A stretch of 64,000 bases of DNA from Margaritifera margaritifera (taxonomy: Eukaryota; Mollusca; Bivalvia; Unionida; Margaritiferidae), in contig JAQPZY010001569.1 of NCBI GenBank assembly GCA_029931535.1, positions 1,085,001 to 1,149,000 on the forward strand. The letters run 5' to 3'. Below, piece by piece: positions 45,596 to 62,182 of this stretch. The notes under the pieces are model-generated. The model did no database searches, was not told the origin of the DNA, and was given only the letters and a program-made list of their open reading frames with translations. The number at the start of each line of letters is the position of its first letter. Within the stretch, counting starts at the first letter, position 1. The translations under genes were made by a program, and so were the position numbers.

Positions 45596-46034
45596 TGACA
45601 TACATTGTTGCAGTGCAACAACATGCAACTCAGCTATAATAGTATGGTCATACACAGATTTGATGATAGACTATTTATCGATGAGTCTAAGTTTTGATAA
45701 ACAGGAGATTTGGTTATAGACAAAATATAAATGGAAAATCTCAGTCCCAAACAACACGATTGCATTGCGGGTTATTAGTGCATTCTGTTGGAGCTTAATC
45801 GATCTGAGCACTGTATACACGTGCGTTTTAAAAATCTCTGCATAGTGCATGGATTGAATGTATATCACCTTGTTTCTGGGTCAGTCCATATTTTGTGGAA
45901 TGTTTACAACTGTGTGGAATCCGTATGTGCCATCAAACCTGTCTATACATGTAGTAACCATGTGCTTCAGGTAGGTGAAATGGTGCGATGGCTAGAGGGA
46001 ACACTATGGCCGTCTTTGGTCGACCTGTTCTGAG

Positions 46035-46330
46035 ATTTCGACCAAACACCAAGAAGACGTTTTCATTGGTTCTCGATTATTCGTGAGTGTGCTCGCCCTA
46101 ACAACTCGAGTTGATCTATGAACACACAACATAGCGGATCAAAGCCTTGTGTTCCACCATCTTTGTTCTTGTCTACTCCCGTCTCAGAGGTGGTGTTGGG
46201 TTCCCAACCTGAGAACGAGGTTCTTGACGGTTTTCTGACAGGGTTCTTGGCGTTAGGGCGAGACGAACAACAAGAACATTGCACTCGGGTCAAAGAACCT
46301 TGTTCTCGTGTCTCGCCCAAGGACACTTTA
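46035..46330 (-). repeat. Interspersed repeat family A, copy 2
   Basis: Reverse complement of the repeat at 495-780. Shared words include ACCAAACACCAAGAA, CTCGCCCTAAC, ACCTGAGAACGAGGTTCTTG and TTGTTCTCGTGTCTCGCCCA. The frames on both strands (46063-46354) are by-products of the repeat. Confidence 0.65.
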
Positions 46331-46334
46331 TATG

Positions 46335-48427
<2,093 letters not shown>

Positions 48428-48504
48428 CTATAACAGTAATTTAAAGTGTATACCTTGCATTTCTAAATATAAATCCAGTGGATTTATGCATAGAGCTGAG
48501 TAGG

Positions 48505-48660
48505 CATGGCCGCATGGGTTAGGGCGCTGGAGCATGAGAGCTAGGCGATATGTGTTGTTACTCGCGACACGGGTTCCAGTCCTGCTTTGAACGAATTATA
48601 ACTATCTGACCGGTTAATAGTTACAAATATACACCTGCCTGATTCCTACAGGAGACCATG
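48505..48660 (+). mobile_element. Second type of tRNA-like SINE (probable)
   Basis: GGCATGGCCGCATGGGTTAG followed by GGCGCTGGA resembles the 5' half of a long-arm (Ser/Leu-type) tRNA with an A box. ACACGGGTTCCAGTCCTG fits a B box about 60 bp downstream. A short unrelated body runs into a CA/TA microsatellite at 48665-48733, as SINE tails often do. The tRNA part differs from the SINE at 2.3 and 18.2 kb. No second copy is in the window. Confidence 0.5.
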
Positions 48661-48662
48661 TG

Positions 48663-48664
<2 letters not shown>

Positions 48665-48733
<69 letters not shown>
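48665..48733. repeat. (CA)n(TA)n compound microsatellite
   Basis: CA run then TA run. It directly abuts the candidate left terminus of the pogo-like element at 48734. Confidence 0.97.
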
Positions 48734-48737
<4 letters not shown>

Positions 48738-49313
48738 CCGCCAACGTCACATTTCACGCGCTCGCGTTTTACGTTTCATGTTTGCAGAAAATAATTTATG
48801 ACCAGTTTCCTTACAGCCTGTGAAAAAAATAATTTCCATCTATAAAGGTAAGAAAAATATTGTTGGAAAACCCCTGTGACCTAGATTCGAAGCTATCAAC
48901 ATCGTAAAGGGGGCTTACCTTATTCCAATAATATCACTTACGAAAGGATGTAACTTTCTGTAACAAAAATTGGATATAGGGCCTCAGATCCATGCAGACG
49001 ACATTGATCCTAAAACCTTGTATATGCTTTTTATTTACCAATAAATGTTCCCTCCAAAGAATAATTTATCAACTTAACCTCCAATGTGTGTAATATATAC
49101 ACGAAGGTATCTCTCGATGGTACATTAATATGCTAGCACAAACAAATAATACAATACAGCGTTCTCATACGCGGGTAACTCCGGCTATTAATTGTTTCTG
49201 GTAGAGGGGAATGTCAAAAGCGTTTTAATACAAAAGGGATATAACCCGTACCAAATAAACAAGCTCATTATTCACTATGAAGAAGTTGTTTCCCATGTTT
49301 TAAAACAGACACG

Positions 49314-49417
<104 letters not shown>

Positions 49418-49510
49418 TCATATGAAAGATACAAATATTATCACGAGATAGACAAATTATATGAAACATTAAATACACTATGAATATAATTAATTTTTTA
49501 CTGTAAATCA

Positions 49511-51316
49511 AATGGCAAAGCGTATGTGGTATGGCCAGGATGAGCTCTTTTCTGCTGTCTCCTCTGTGAAGAAGTCACAGCTCACCTGCAGTCAGGCCTC
49601 CATGGATTTCAATATTCAATAGACCATTGAAAACACTCTTAAAGGTAGGTACATAAAGCATGTCCCCTGACCAAACAGAATACTGGATGTAAATGAAGAA
49701 AACACTTTAGTTACCTACATGAAGTATTTGCTGCAGCAGGGGTTCCCAATGACAAGGGCTATTGCTTTTGGGTATATTTGTTCTGTTATGAAAAAAAATG
49801 AAGACCATCACTATTCAGTTCAAGAAAGGTCCATCCAAAAAATGGTTTAGAAATTTTCTTGAGCCGGCATCCAGAACTCACCGAAAGAGAGATGGAGAGG
49901 TCACGTATGTCAGATGAAAACGTCATCAGCAGTTATTTTGCACTTTTGAGTAGTACCATCAAGAAGCTGGATTTCAAAAGGAGCCAGGTAGAATATTCAA
50001 CTGTGATGAGACAGGTTGGAGTGGAAAGAACAAGCCACGAAAAAGTCATTGGTATGAAGGGCCATCACACACATCAGCAAATTTTACTATCATCAGGACA
50101 CATCACCGCTAACATTTGTATGGCTGCAGATGGTAGAATCCTTCCTACTTTTTTAATTTTTCAAAAATCATTTCACCATACTGCATATAAAGATGGTGTT
50201 CCAGGTAACTGGCTCATTGGCATATCAGAGTATGGATACATGGACAGCGATCTTTTTCTGACGTGGTTTAAAGACCTGTTCATGTCTAATTGTGGGAAAG
50301 ATCGGCTGGTGTTACTGGTGATGGAAAACCGCGACGGCCATATCAATCTGGAGGTAGGTAAGCTTGCCAGATAAAACCTGATTGAGCTGCTTGGACTTCC
50401 TCCACATACTACTCACATTCTGCAACCTTTAGATGTTGGAATCATGGGACCTCTAAAGATGAAAGAAAATTCAATCGCTCTGAACCCTGGATTCATCAAC
50501 CAGCATCAAATCATCAACAAGGCTAAGTTTCCGGTAATTTTGTCTTATGCAGTTGATCATTTGTGCTCTCCGGCAAAAATTAAGGATAGTTTCAGGAAGT
50601 CAGGCCTGTATCCTGTGAGTCCAGATGCGACTGACAAAACTCAAACTATGCTATCACAATTCATCTCCAAAGCTACCTCTAACCAGCTCCCATTAACATC
50701 ATCTGAAAATGTCCAAGCGAGATCTCTAGATCTGAAGACATCAACATCTGTAGAACCAACACCTTCAACATCTTCGAATACAACTTCATCATCTGCACTA
50801 GGAACCTCCAATTATTCCTGTACAAATTTCAATCCTACTTAGGCGGGAATCCCCTAGTGAAGGAAGGGCTTATCCCAGAAGCCTTGTCTGAGCTCTTTCC
50901 TCCAGCTCCTGTAAAGCCTCAAACAGCAAAAAGAAGATGCATCACTGAGGCAAGAGTGATTACAAGTGATAACTTTTATCAGCAGCTGGTTAACAAAACT
51001 GAAGAAGAAGAACACATATTGAATGTAGGAAAAGACAAAAAGAGGAAAGAAAGAAACAGCGATAATCAGAGAACGAAAATAAAGGAAAATACCAGGAGAA
51101 AAGAAGGAAAACTTCAAACAAGAATAAGGAGAAAGATGTACGTGAGATATGTAAAGGGGCCGAGCCAGCTAGTATTGATGATGATACAGATGTAAACTGG
51201 ATTTGCTGTGATTTTTGCGAGAAATGGTACCCCTGGCATGTGTTCGATTAACAAACGAGGAAGACATTGATGACACATACTTTATTTGCACCTCTTGCTC
51301 TACCAAATCTACATAA
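49511..51316 (+). pseudogene. pogo/Tigger-type DDE transposase with C-terminal PHD-like finger, broken
   Basis: Starts [20 protein letters not shown], followed by a helix-turn-helix-like block (LTCSQASMDFNIQ) with an early stop at about 49.62 kb. FLSRHPELTERE (about 49.86 kb) opens the next part. The first catalytic Asp lies in FNCDETG (49996-50016), but in a different frame from its surroundings, so two compensating frameshifts flank it. VIGMKGHHTHQQ and ANICMAADGRILPTFLIFQ follow. The second catalytic site reads LVMENRDGH, where this family has M-D-N, so Asp is Glu. After a stop at about 50.37 kb come LLGLPPHTTHILQPLDVGIM and GPLK (about 50.39-50.46 kb), which fits the third site region. 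A Ser/Thr-rich linker and a basic segment precede NWICCDFCEKWYPWH and, one frame over, YFICTSC: the two halves of a PHD-like zinc finger. It is inactive but well recognisable. Confidence 0.88.
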
Positions 51317-51506
51317 AAATAAAAATAAACGAACATGTTATGCAGGTTTTAATTGATATTTTAAACGTTTATTTCTTCACTATTTTTGCAAGTTACTGAA
51401 TCATAATTAACCAGACTGCAATTCTTTTATATAATGGCACAAGAAGATACACCAACCATCAGATATAAAGATTTAGAGGTATGTGACTTGTAAAAATGTA
51501 TGCAGT

Positions 51507-51525
51507 TCTCTCTCTCTCTCTCTGT

Positions 51526-51588
<63 letters not shown>
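51507..51588. repeat. (CT)n(TA)n compound microsatellite
   Basis: Short CT run followed by an AT run of about 60 bp. Confidence 0.97.
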
Positions 51589-51591
<3 letters not shown>

Positions 51592-52263
51592 TACATACCT
51601 GTAGCTGAAAATAACATTAGTCAAAACAAAATAATTTTTAACTGTTGTAAACTTTATGAGAATTTATAGTGAACAGTTTAATAACTTTTTTTTCGTTCTG
51701 ATTAAAAAATGAAGTCAGTTTAGGAGATTATATGGACAAATATTAAATAATTCGCAATTTTCTTTTTTCAACTCATGTGATGCATATGATATCGTCCAGT
51801 ATCTTTAAATATAATACAATTTTGAGATAACCATATTGAAAGTTTTACGCGTCATTGCGCATGCGTCATTCATTATGTCGGCTTCTGTCAACACTACGGA
51901 GGTTCAGATTAACTTCCCTTTTAAAAAACTATAACTTTTGCGACACAAGCTATGAATGTTTGTCTGTTATCATACAAAAATAAACCATACAATAATTCGT
52001 AATCGGGAATAACGGTGCTGGCGGTAACTGGTACTGTCACTGAGAAAACGGGACTAGTTAGTAGGGATACTTTACGATGTTTCTGCATGGCATGACACTA
52101 AGTTTTTTCATTTATTTTCTGTTTGATATATTCGTACATTAGGTCGAGATTCCTAGGCTAGAGTTGAAAATTTAAGATATTGTGCATTATAAAAAACGCG
52201 TTAACACACCCTCAAAGTATGGCGGTAACTTGTCCCTCGACAGTGTACATATACCTACCTACC

Positions 52264-52265
<2 letters not shown>

Positions 52266-52312
<47 letters not shown>
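52266..52312. repeat. (TA)n microsatellite
   Basis: AT run of about 47 bp directly next to the left arm of the foldback element. Confidence 0.97.
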
Positions 52313-55635
<3,323 letters not shown>

Positions 55636-55639
55636 TTAA

Positions 55640-55810
55640 CTTTTGTCTATGATTGTAAGTTGTATGGTTATTTGAAAATACATATTTAACTTTTATCCAG
55701 CTGTTTACACAGTACTTCGCAACATGTCCTGTTGTGACATGGGCCAGGTAGGCAAGTATTTTTCCATTAGAATTATTCATATTATGTTGTGACATGGGTC
55801 AGGTACGCCG

Positions 55811-55889
<79 letters not shown>

Positions 55890-56326
55890 TATTTTGGTAA
55901 ATAATTTCATTCTTGTTCTAAAATTCCTGTTCTAAAGATCAGTCTGAGTTGACAGTTGTGTTGTTGAAATCAGATATAATTTGAGAGGAATTATTTATTT
56001 TAAATATTCATTGGAATTACTAAAGTGCTCATTTACTTTTGGATTAATACATGATTTGTGGATTATGTGAACTCATTCAAATACAGTCTGGATTACATCT
56101 TTGTGGCACATCATAACATTCAAGTTATTGGAATTCATTCGGAACATTATATTATTTTGGACTTATGATTAGGACATTTAGGATTATAGAGAATTTAATT
56201 CACAAATTGTAAGTGTCTTTTGAATTTTCACTTTAATTGTCTGGAAATAAATTGCTTGTTGTTTTACTTGATTTTATTGATTTAACTTTCTTTCTATTGC
56301 ATATTTTAAGACCTAGAGTCGTAACA
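55640..56326 (+). repeat. 5' LTR
   Basis: Aligns with 60268-60838: TTCTAAAATTCCTGTTCTAA, GTTGTGTTGTTGAAATCAGA, ATTTGAGAGGAATTATTTAT, TCTGGATTACATCTTTGTGG, TTTTAAGACCTAGAGTCGTAACA-like terminus (ends CA at 56326). A TA microsatellite lies inside at 55812-55885. TGTTGTGACATGGGYCAGGTA occurs twice (about 55733 and 55784). Similarity to the copy at 6.5-7.2 kb reaches back to about 55640, so the 5' boundary is approximate. Confidence 0.8.
55812..55885. repeat. (TA)n microsatellite inside the 5' LTR
   Basis: AT run of about 74 bp at the LTR position that holds other dinucleotide repeats in sister copies. Confidence 0.97.
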
Positions 56327-56331
56327 AAAAT

Positions 56332-56349
56332 CAGGGGCTCGTCCGGGAT
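56332..56349 (+). promoter_or_regulatory. Primer-binding site, tRNA-Pro type
   Basis: CAGGGGCTCGTCCGGGAT, starting 6 bases after the LTR end, matches 16 of 18 positions of the well-known tRNA-Pro primer-binding site of retroviruses. Reverse transcription would prime here. Confidence 0.8.
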
Positions 56350-56519
56350 TTGAATTTGTTTAAAACATTTCAGAGATATTAAAAATTGACTTCGAAATTT
56401 AAATTTACTTTTTTGGAATTTTCATTGTCCCTGGTAAAGATTTTTACTTCACACTTTTGAGAAATCTTTAGTGAAACCAGCAAGAATTCACAATATCATC
56501 TAATGTTGAGAACTTTGTT

Positions 56520-56792
56520 TCAAATCCAACACAGGTATGGTTAGAGTCTATGAAAAAGGATGAGTTGTTCGAGCTTGACAGACATTATGATATCTTTAAC
56601 AAAGCAAGAGATAAGGATGGTATATTTTGATTCAGTATTTGGTGGGAAAGGAAATTTTGGATAATAGTGCTTTCAGTTTGATTGGAAAGTCCGTATCTGG
56701 TTTTGAAATTGGAATTAAGAAAGCTTCAGCTTCAGAGAGAAATTATGGAAATGCAAATTCAGAAAGAGAAAGAAGAAAATGAAATGCAGATT

Positions 56793-56869
<77 letters not shown>

Positions 56870-57785
56870 AATGAAGGCAAGGAAAATGCAAATGCTGACA
56901 GAAAGAAAGATGAAACGGAAATGCAGTTGCTGAGAGAGAGAGAGTAAGGGGACAGGCAGATGAAGAGAGAAGAAAGGGAAATGCAATATAGAATAAAAGA
57001 ATTGGAACTGACAAGCGGAGCCGTCCTCTCCCCCCCCCCCCCTCTTTACACACAAGTTCAGATTTTGATGTTACCATATATATTAGGCTAGTATCCCCAT
57101 TTCAGGAGAAAGAAGTAGATAAATACTTTCTTCATTTTGAGAACATTGCTGAAAACTTGAAATGGCCAAGACAGCATTGGACTTTGTTACTACAACGTGT
57201 ACTTATTGGCAAAGCTCGTGAAATGTACACTTCACTGTACACTACACTTCACTGTCGGTACAACAAAGTACTGATTATGATGTGGTTAAGGAGTACATCT
57301 TGAAGGGTTATGAGTTGGTACCTGAGGCATATCGAAAAAGGTTTAGGAATTGTAGAAGAAAAACTGGACAAAGTCATGTCGAATTTGCAGGGGAAAAAGA
57401 ACAACTATTTGATAGGTAGTGCTCTGCCAAGAAGGTTGATCAAGACTACGATAACCTCAGACAGCTCGTATTAATTGACGAGTTCAAGAAGTACATCCAT
57501 GGTGATGTCAAGACCTATCTCGACCAACAAACAGTGGAAACTTTGGAAAAAGCTGCTCGCATAGTTGATGATTATTCCTTGACTCACAAAATTTAATTTG
57601 TCAGTAAGTCTTCCTCTCAGCAGTTTTCTGGGGAAAAAATCATCTCAGTCTCAAATGAGTACTTCTAAATCTCAAAACAGCACAACTGTTTGAAATCAAA
57701 CATTTAAAAAAAAACTGATCAGAAATACATATCTCTTCCTACGTGCACTTATTGTAAAAAGAAAGGGCACGTCATTTCTGATTGC
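56520..57785 (+). pseudogene. gag: SCAN-like capsid region and zinc knuckle, broken
   Basis: N-terminal part: FVSNPTQVWLESMKKDELFE and LDRHYDIFNKARDKD, then a stop at about 56.63 kb. A charged coiled-coil segment follows (ELRKLQLQREIMEMQIQKEK), interrupted by a GA microsatellite (56795-56861) that adds a long Arg-Glu tract. The capsid region starts FQEKEVDKYFLHFENIAENL (57101). A small local duplication near 57228-57258 shifts the frame. It resumes GYELVPEAYRKRFRNCRRKT and DYDNLRQLVLIDEFKKYIHG, ending ETLEKAARIVDDYSLTHK (about 57.59 kb). This second block has the helical pattern of a SCAN-type dimerisation domain. The nucleocapsid zinc knuckle is a canonical CX2CX4HX4C (CTYCKKKGHVISDC, 57744-57785), in frame with the protease. 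Confidence 0.85.
56795..56861. repeat. (GA)n microsatellite inside gag
   Basis: GA run of about 67 bp in the gag coiled-coil segment. It is read as an alternating Arg-Glu tract. Confidence 0.97.
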
Positions 57786-58550
57786 TACAGGTTGAAAAAA
57801 AAACAACAGAATAAAGACAGAGCCATTCCAAATGTTCTTATTGCAAAGAGGTCAATGTCACAGTCTTGTGTTGAAAGCAGTACAATTGTTGGGTCAAACA
57901 AACCCCAGTCTGATTCTATTTTGGAGACTTATGAATCATTCATGTCAGAAGGTTCTATATCACTTATTGGTGATTCTTCCAAGCCTATCCCTATTAACAT
58001 TTTAAGGGACACAGGAGCTTCTCAGAGTCTTTTATCATCATGTACTTTGCCTTTGTCTGAGAAGTCTTCTTCTAGTGAAAGTGTTCTTATTCAAGGAGTA
58101 GAGTGCGGCTTTGTAAATGTTCCTCTCCATTGTGTCAATTTGGCCTGAGACTTAGTTTCCGGACCTGTGACTGTTGGGTTAGTGACTTCTTTACCCATAA
58201 AAGGTATCCGTTTGTTACTAGGCAATGACATAGCTGGAGATAAGGTCATGGTTAACCCACTTGTAACTGACAAGCCTTTTGTGGATCAAAAAGTTGTTCC
58301 TATTGAGATTGACATCCCTGATTTGTATCCTGCTTGTGCAGTTACCAGAGCTATGGCAAAAAGAGTTCTTGAGAATGACGTTGATCAGGAAATTATTCTT
58401 TTTGCTTACACATTTATTGGTCAGTCTTTTGATGATGTCATCTTTTCTCCTAGTATTGATCACAGTGATCCACTTTTTACTACTCATTCTCTCTATTTTA
58501 ATCAGGTGACAAAAGATAATCACTTATGTCGAACAGGAACAAGATCCTGA
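57786..58550 (+). pseudogene. Aspartic protease region (pol)
   Basis: Continues in frame from the zinc knuckle. After a Ser-rich linker the active-site motif reads RDTGASQSLL (DTG at 58008-58016), the standard retroviral-type aspartic protease triad, which works as a dimer to cut the polyprotein. A second block, LPIKGIRLLLGNDIAGDK (58.20 kb), corresponds to the flap-to-C-terminal part. A TGA at 58146-58148 and a frame change separate the halves. The open frame continues to 58550 with YPACAVTRAMAKR before stopping. Confidence 0.85.
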
Positions 58551-59780
58551 GATCTCCTGTCTGTTTCAGAGGGCTATTAGTGAAACTGAGGCCACACAAG
58601 TCTCAGATTCTTACTTTGTGAAAAATGGTGTCCTTGTGAAAAAATTGAGACCACCTGAGGTACCTGCTGGTGACGAGTGGTCAGTCAGCTATCAAATTGT
58701 CGTTCCCAAGTCATATCGACAGGAAATTCTTAGTCTAGTGAATGAAACTCCCTTGGCTGGTCATTTAGGAGTCAATAAGACTATCACAAGACCTTGAATC
58801 ATTTTTATTGGCCGAAACTTAAAAGTGATGTTTCTAAATACTGTAGATCTTGTCACACTTGTCAAATGATAGCAATCAGAAGATACCTAAGGCTAATCTG
58901 CAACCTATTCCTGCATTTGACGAAACATTTAGCAGAATAATGGTAGACTATGTCGGTCCTTTACCTAAGACCATGTCAGACAACCAATACTTGTTGACTA
59001 TAACGTGTGCGTCTACAAGATTTCCAGAGGAAATTATTTTGAGAAATATTAAAACTAAAACCATTGTAAAAGCTTTTGTAAAAATATTTTTTACACTTGT
59101 TGGCCTTTCAGAATCTGTCCAGTCTGATCAAGAGTCAATTTTTTTGTCTGGAATTTTCCAATAAGTTATGCATGAGTTAGGCATCCAACAGTTTAAATCT
59201 TCTTCCTATCACCCTGAAAGTCAAGGGGATTTGGAAAGATTTCATCAAACTTTGAAAAATATGATTCGGTCATATTGCTTTGATACAGGAAAGGATTGGG
59301 ATGAGGGTGTTCATTTGTTGTTGTTTGCTGTTAGGGAATCAGTTCAAGAGTCATTTGGGTTCAGTCCTTTTGAATTGGTTTTTGGACCATTGAAGTTATT
59401 AAAATAGCAACTTCTTTCAAATGAAGATTCAGAGATTAATTTTCTTGACTATGTCTCTAATTTCAAATATAAGTTGTCAAAGGCTTGTGAAGTAGCAAGA
59501 ACTAATATTCACTCTACTCAGTCAAAAATTAAATTAAGGTATGACAGAAATACACAGGAAAGGGGTTTTAAACCTAGTGATAAAGTTCTGGCTCTCTTGC
59601 CCGTACCTCAAAATCCCCTTCGGGCTAAATTGTATGGTCCTTATTCAGTTGAAAAGAAAGTAATTGACTTAAATTATATCATTAATACTCCTGAAAAGCG
59701 GAAACAGAAACAACTTTGTCATTTAGATATGTTGAAGGAGTATTTTGACAGAGATAGCCCAGTTAATTATTCAATCAATT
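58551..59780 (+). pseudogene. Integrase (pol), upstream of reverse transcriptase
   Basis: The zinc-binding domain is visible as AGHLGVNKT (about 58.76 kb) and KYCRSCHTCQ (58.84 kb), in different frames. Catalytic core: D in VDYVGPLPKT (58946-58948), D in VQSDQESIFLSG (59126-59128), and E in HPESQGDLERFHQTL (59234-59236), so the D,D,E triad is present. A stop interrupts after SGIFQ (about 59162) and another after GPLKLLK (about 59405). The C-terminal domain at 59474-59740 has RYDRNTQERGFKPSDKVLAL, LRAKLYGPYSVEKKV and KQKQLCHLDMLKEY, which is the GPY/F-type module of gypsy integrases. It is not functional as it stands. Confidence 0.88.
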
Positions 59781-60267
59781 TGGTTGTATCTGTCACACAC
59801 AGTAAGGATGTTAACGATGGGATACAATCTGACTGTAGTGATTCTGGTTTAATCAAACTTTGGAATTTAGAAATATTAAACAATCTGCACCAGAAATTGT
59901 CACATCTACAACAAAAGGAAAGGAGTGAACTAAAACAACTATTACATGAGTATGAGCACTTGTTTCCTGATGTTCCTACAGGAACAAATAAAATCTTGCA
60001 TGACGTTGATATGGTAGATTCTACACCTTCTCAAAAACAGGAATATTTGAAAAAAGAAATTAAATATTTACTGGAGAATGATTTTATAGAACCAAATAAA
60101 AGTAACTGAAGTTCACCAGGTATTCTTGTGCCAATACCAGATAATACATTCCGCATGCGTGCTGACTATAGAAAAGTCAACAGTGTCACCAAAACGGATT
60201 TATTTCCAATGCCAAGAATGGATGATTGCATTGATAAAATTGGAAATGATAAATATGTCACCAAGTT
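59781..60267 (+). pseudogene. Reverse transcriptase, N-terminal part only
   Basis: In the same open frame as the integrase tail: SHLQQKERSELKQLLHEYEH, LFPDVPTG, then KKEIKYLLENDFIEPNKSN. A TGA at 60107-60109 replaces the usual Trp. SSPGILVPIPDNTFRMRADY, RKVNSVTKTDLFPMPRMDDC and KYVTKF follow and match the fingers of gypsy reverse transcriptases. The coding match stops at about 60267, just before the first catalytic Asp block, and LTR sequence begins. The YxDD box, RNase H and polypurine tract are absent. Confidence 0.88.
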
Positions 60268-60313
60268 TGTAACATGGGTCATGTACGCGTGTGTGTGTGT
60301 GCGTGTGTGTGCG

Positions 60314-60404
<91 letters not shown>

Positions 60405-60838
60405 GGTAAATAATTTCATTTTTGTTCTAAAATTCCTGTTCTAAATATCAGTCTGAGTTTGCAGTTGTGTTGTTGAAATCAGACATAATTTGAGAGGAAT
60501 TATTTATTTAAAATATTGATTGGAATTACTAACGTGCGCATTGACGCTTGGAATAATACATGATTTTGGGATTTATGTGAAATCATTCAAATACATTCTG
60601 GATTACATCTTTGTGGTACATCAGGACATTCAAAGCTATTGGAATTAATTCAGAAGATACTATTATTTGGCACATGCCATTAGGACAATTAGGATTATTT
60701 GGAATTTAATTCACAAATAGTAAGTGTCTTTTGAAATTTCACTTTAATTGTCTGTAAATAAACTGCTTGTCGATTTTACTTCATTTTATTGGTTTCACTT
60801 TCTTTCTGTTACATATTGTAAGACCTTGAGTCGTAACA
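60268..60838 (+). repeat. 3' LTR, 5'-truncated
   Basis: Begins GTAACATGGGTCATGTACGC directly after the broken reverse transcriptase. Contains a TG/TA/GA microsatellite (about 60288-60400), then matches the 5' LTR to its end at GAGTCGTAACA (60838). Because the 5' LTR seems to extend about 100 bp further upstream, the left part of this LTR was probably lost with the rest of pol. Confidence 0.85.
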
Positions 60839-60839
60839 C

Positions 60840-62180
60840 TAATCACGCACCAACATTTACTTTTCGGACAAAAGTAGGTAAGCACAAGAACTTTGCTACG
60901 GTGCACTTTACAATGCGTAATTAATACAAAATCCATTAATATGGACAGATAGGTCGTTTTCTATCTGTTTTTCCTATGTCAAAAATTTTTAAAAATACGT
61001 AAACAATCCCTTTTATAGTATTAGAAATCATTACTTTTCGTTTCCACTACTTCGTTCAGTCATCATAAAAATATAGATGAATTTTCTTTTAAAAACAACG
61101 CAATTATTCAGATACAAACTATAAATGGTCGTTCAACTTTAAAAAAACAAAAAAAAATTCATGTTAGTAATATTTAACACTGTTACCGTTTAACTGGATT
61201 TCGTTATGATGTCTCCAACGCTCCCGTGTTCAAATATATGTTGTGTGCAATATTTTCATTGCTTTTCAAGTGTACTTTAATGTCTGAGAAGATATCGTTA
61301 TTTAATTTTATTATTGACATAATAATCTTATAAGTACGGTACTACTCCATTTTCATGCTGTTAGACTAGGAGGTAGCTGCAATAGATTACATTTGGAGAT
61401 AATGTTGTGTAGGTTTATCATCTCCATTATATGATGTAGGTCAATTGTTTATGGACATTATAGGGGTTTTATATTAACATTCAAAGCTTAATTATCAATA
61501 GGGTCTTAAAGAGATGATACTCTACCACATGAATACTCTAAATATGATGATACTCTAAACATGAATAACAAATAATACAGACATCTTTATCAGCAACTAC
61601 TAGTTAGCAAATAAGTGTAAACGAGAACGTTATACCCCTAAAATTACTTTTTTTATTTCATTCTCTTAGTACCAATGTTTTTTGAAGAAAGCGAAGGGAT
61701 ATTGTGATTTTGCCAGTCCGTTCCTACGTACGCGTGTGCATCATCCCGTACAAAATGTGGCATAACCCCTCATACACTGTTCGGGATGTACTTAAATCTT
61801 CAGAATTTGATTAGAGTGGTATTGTTATGGGTGGGGGGAGGAGGGAACAAGAAGAATGCATAATCAATCATGTATTTGAGTGTATGTCGTAAGTAGTATG
61901 CAGTGGATTGGTTATTTTATATTTTATCTTTTAGTTTTAGTCGTACTCATCCTTTGTCTTGTGATGCACGTGTTTTATCTGTATATATTTATGTTCTCTA
62001 TTTTGGCATGTATGCTGCAAGATGCTTGTGACTAATAAATGAATTGGTTCCGCGAGGGGGGGGGGGGGAATAGGCTTTGTTTGCTGCATAATCACCCTGT
62101 AAGGTTTGGTGTATGTATGTTATTTTTTGTGTTTTTTTATTTTGTTATTGTTTTTTATAAATAAAATAGTTTACTAATTA
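60840..62180. other. Unannotated AT-rich sequence
   Basis: No gene is recognised. A poly-G run lies at about 62055-62068. Confidence 0.5.
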
Positions 62181-62182
62181 TC

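Larger units (their letters stand above)
55640..60838 (+). mobile_element. Gmr1-like Ty3/gypsy retrotransposon, defective
   Basis: The layout is 5' LTR, primer-binding site, gag, protease, integrase, start of reverse transcriptase, then a 3' LTR fragment. Integrase before reverse transcriptase is the Ty1/copia order, yet every domain looks like Ty3/gypsy. Together with a SCAN-like Gag this is the known signature of the Gmr1 group. RNase H and most of the reverse transcriptase are missing because the reading breaks into LTR sequence at about 60268. Stops, frameshifts and a GA microsatellite in gag also show it cannot act alone. Related LTR fragments lie at 4984-5675 and 6480-7246. Confidence 0.85.

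Noticed and set aside
56715..57077. Minus-strand Ser-Leu-rich frames of 87-120 codons
   Set aside because: Antisense shadow of the GA run and purine-rich gag sequence.
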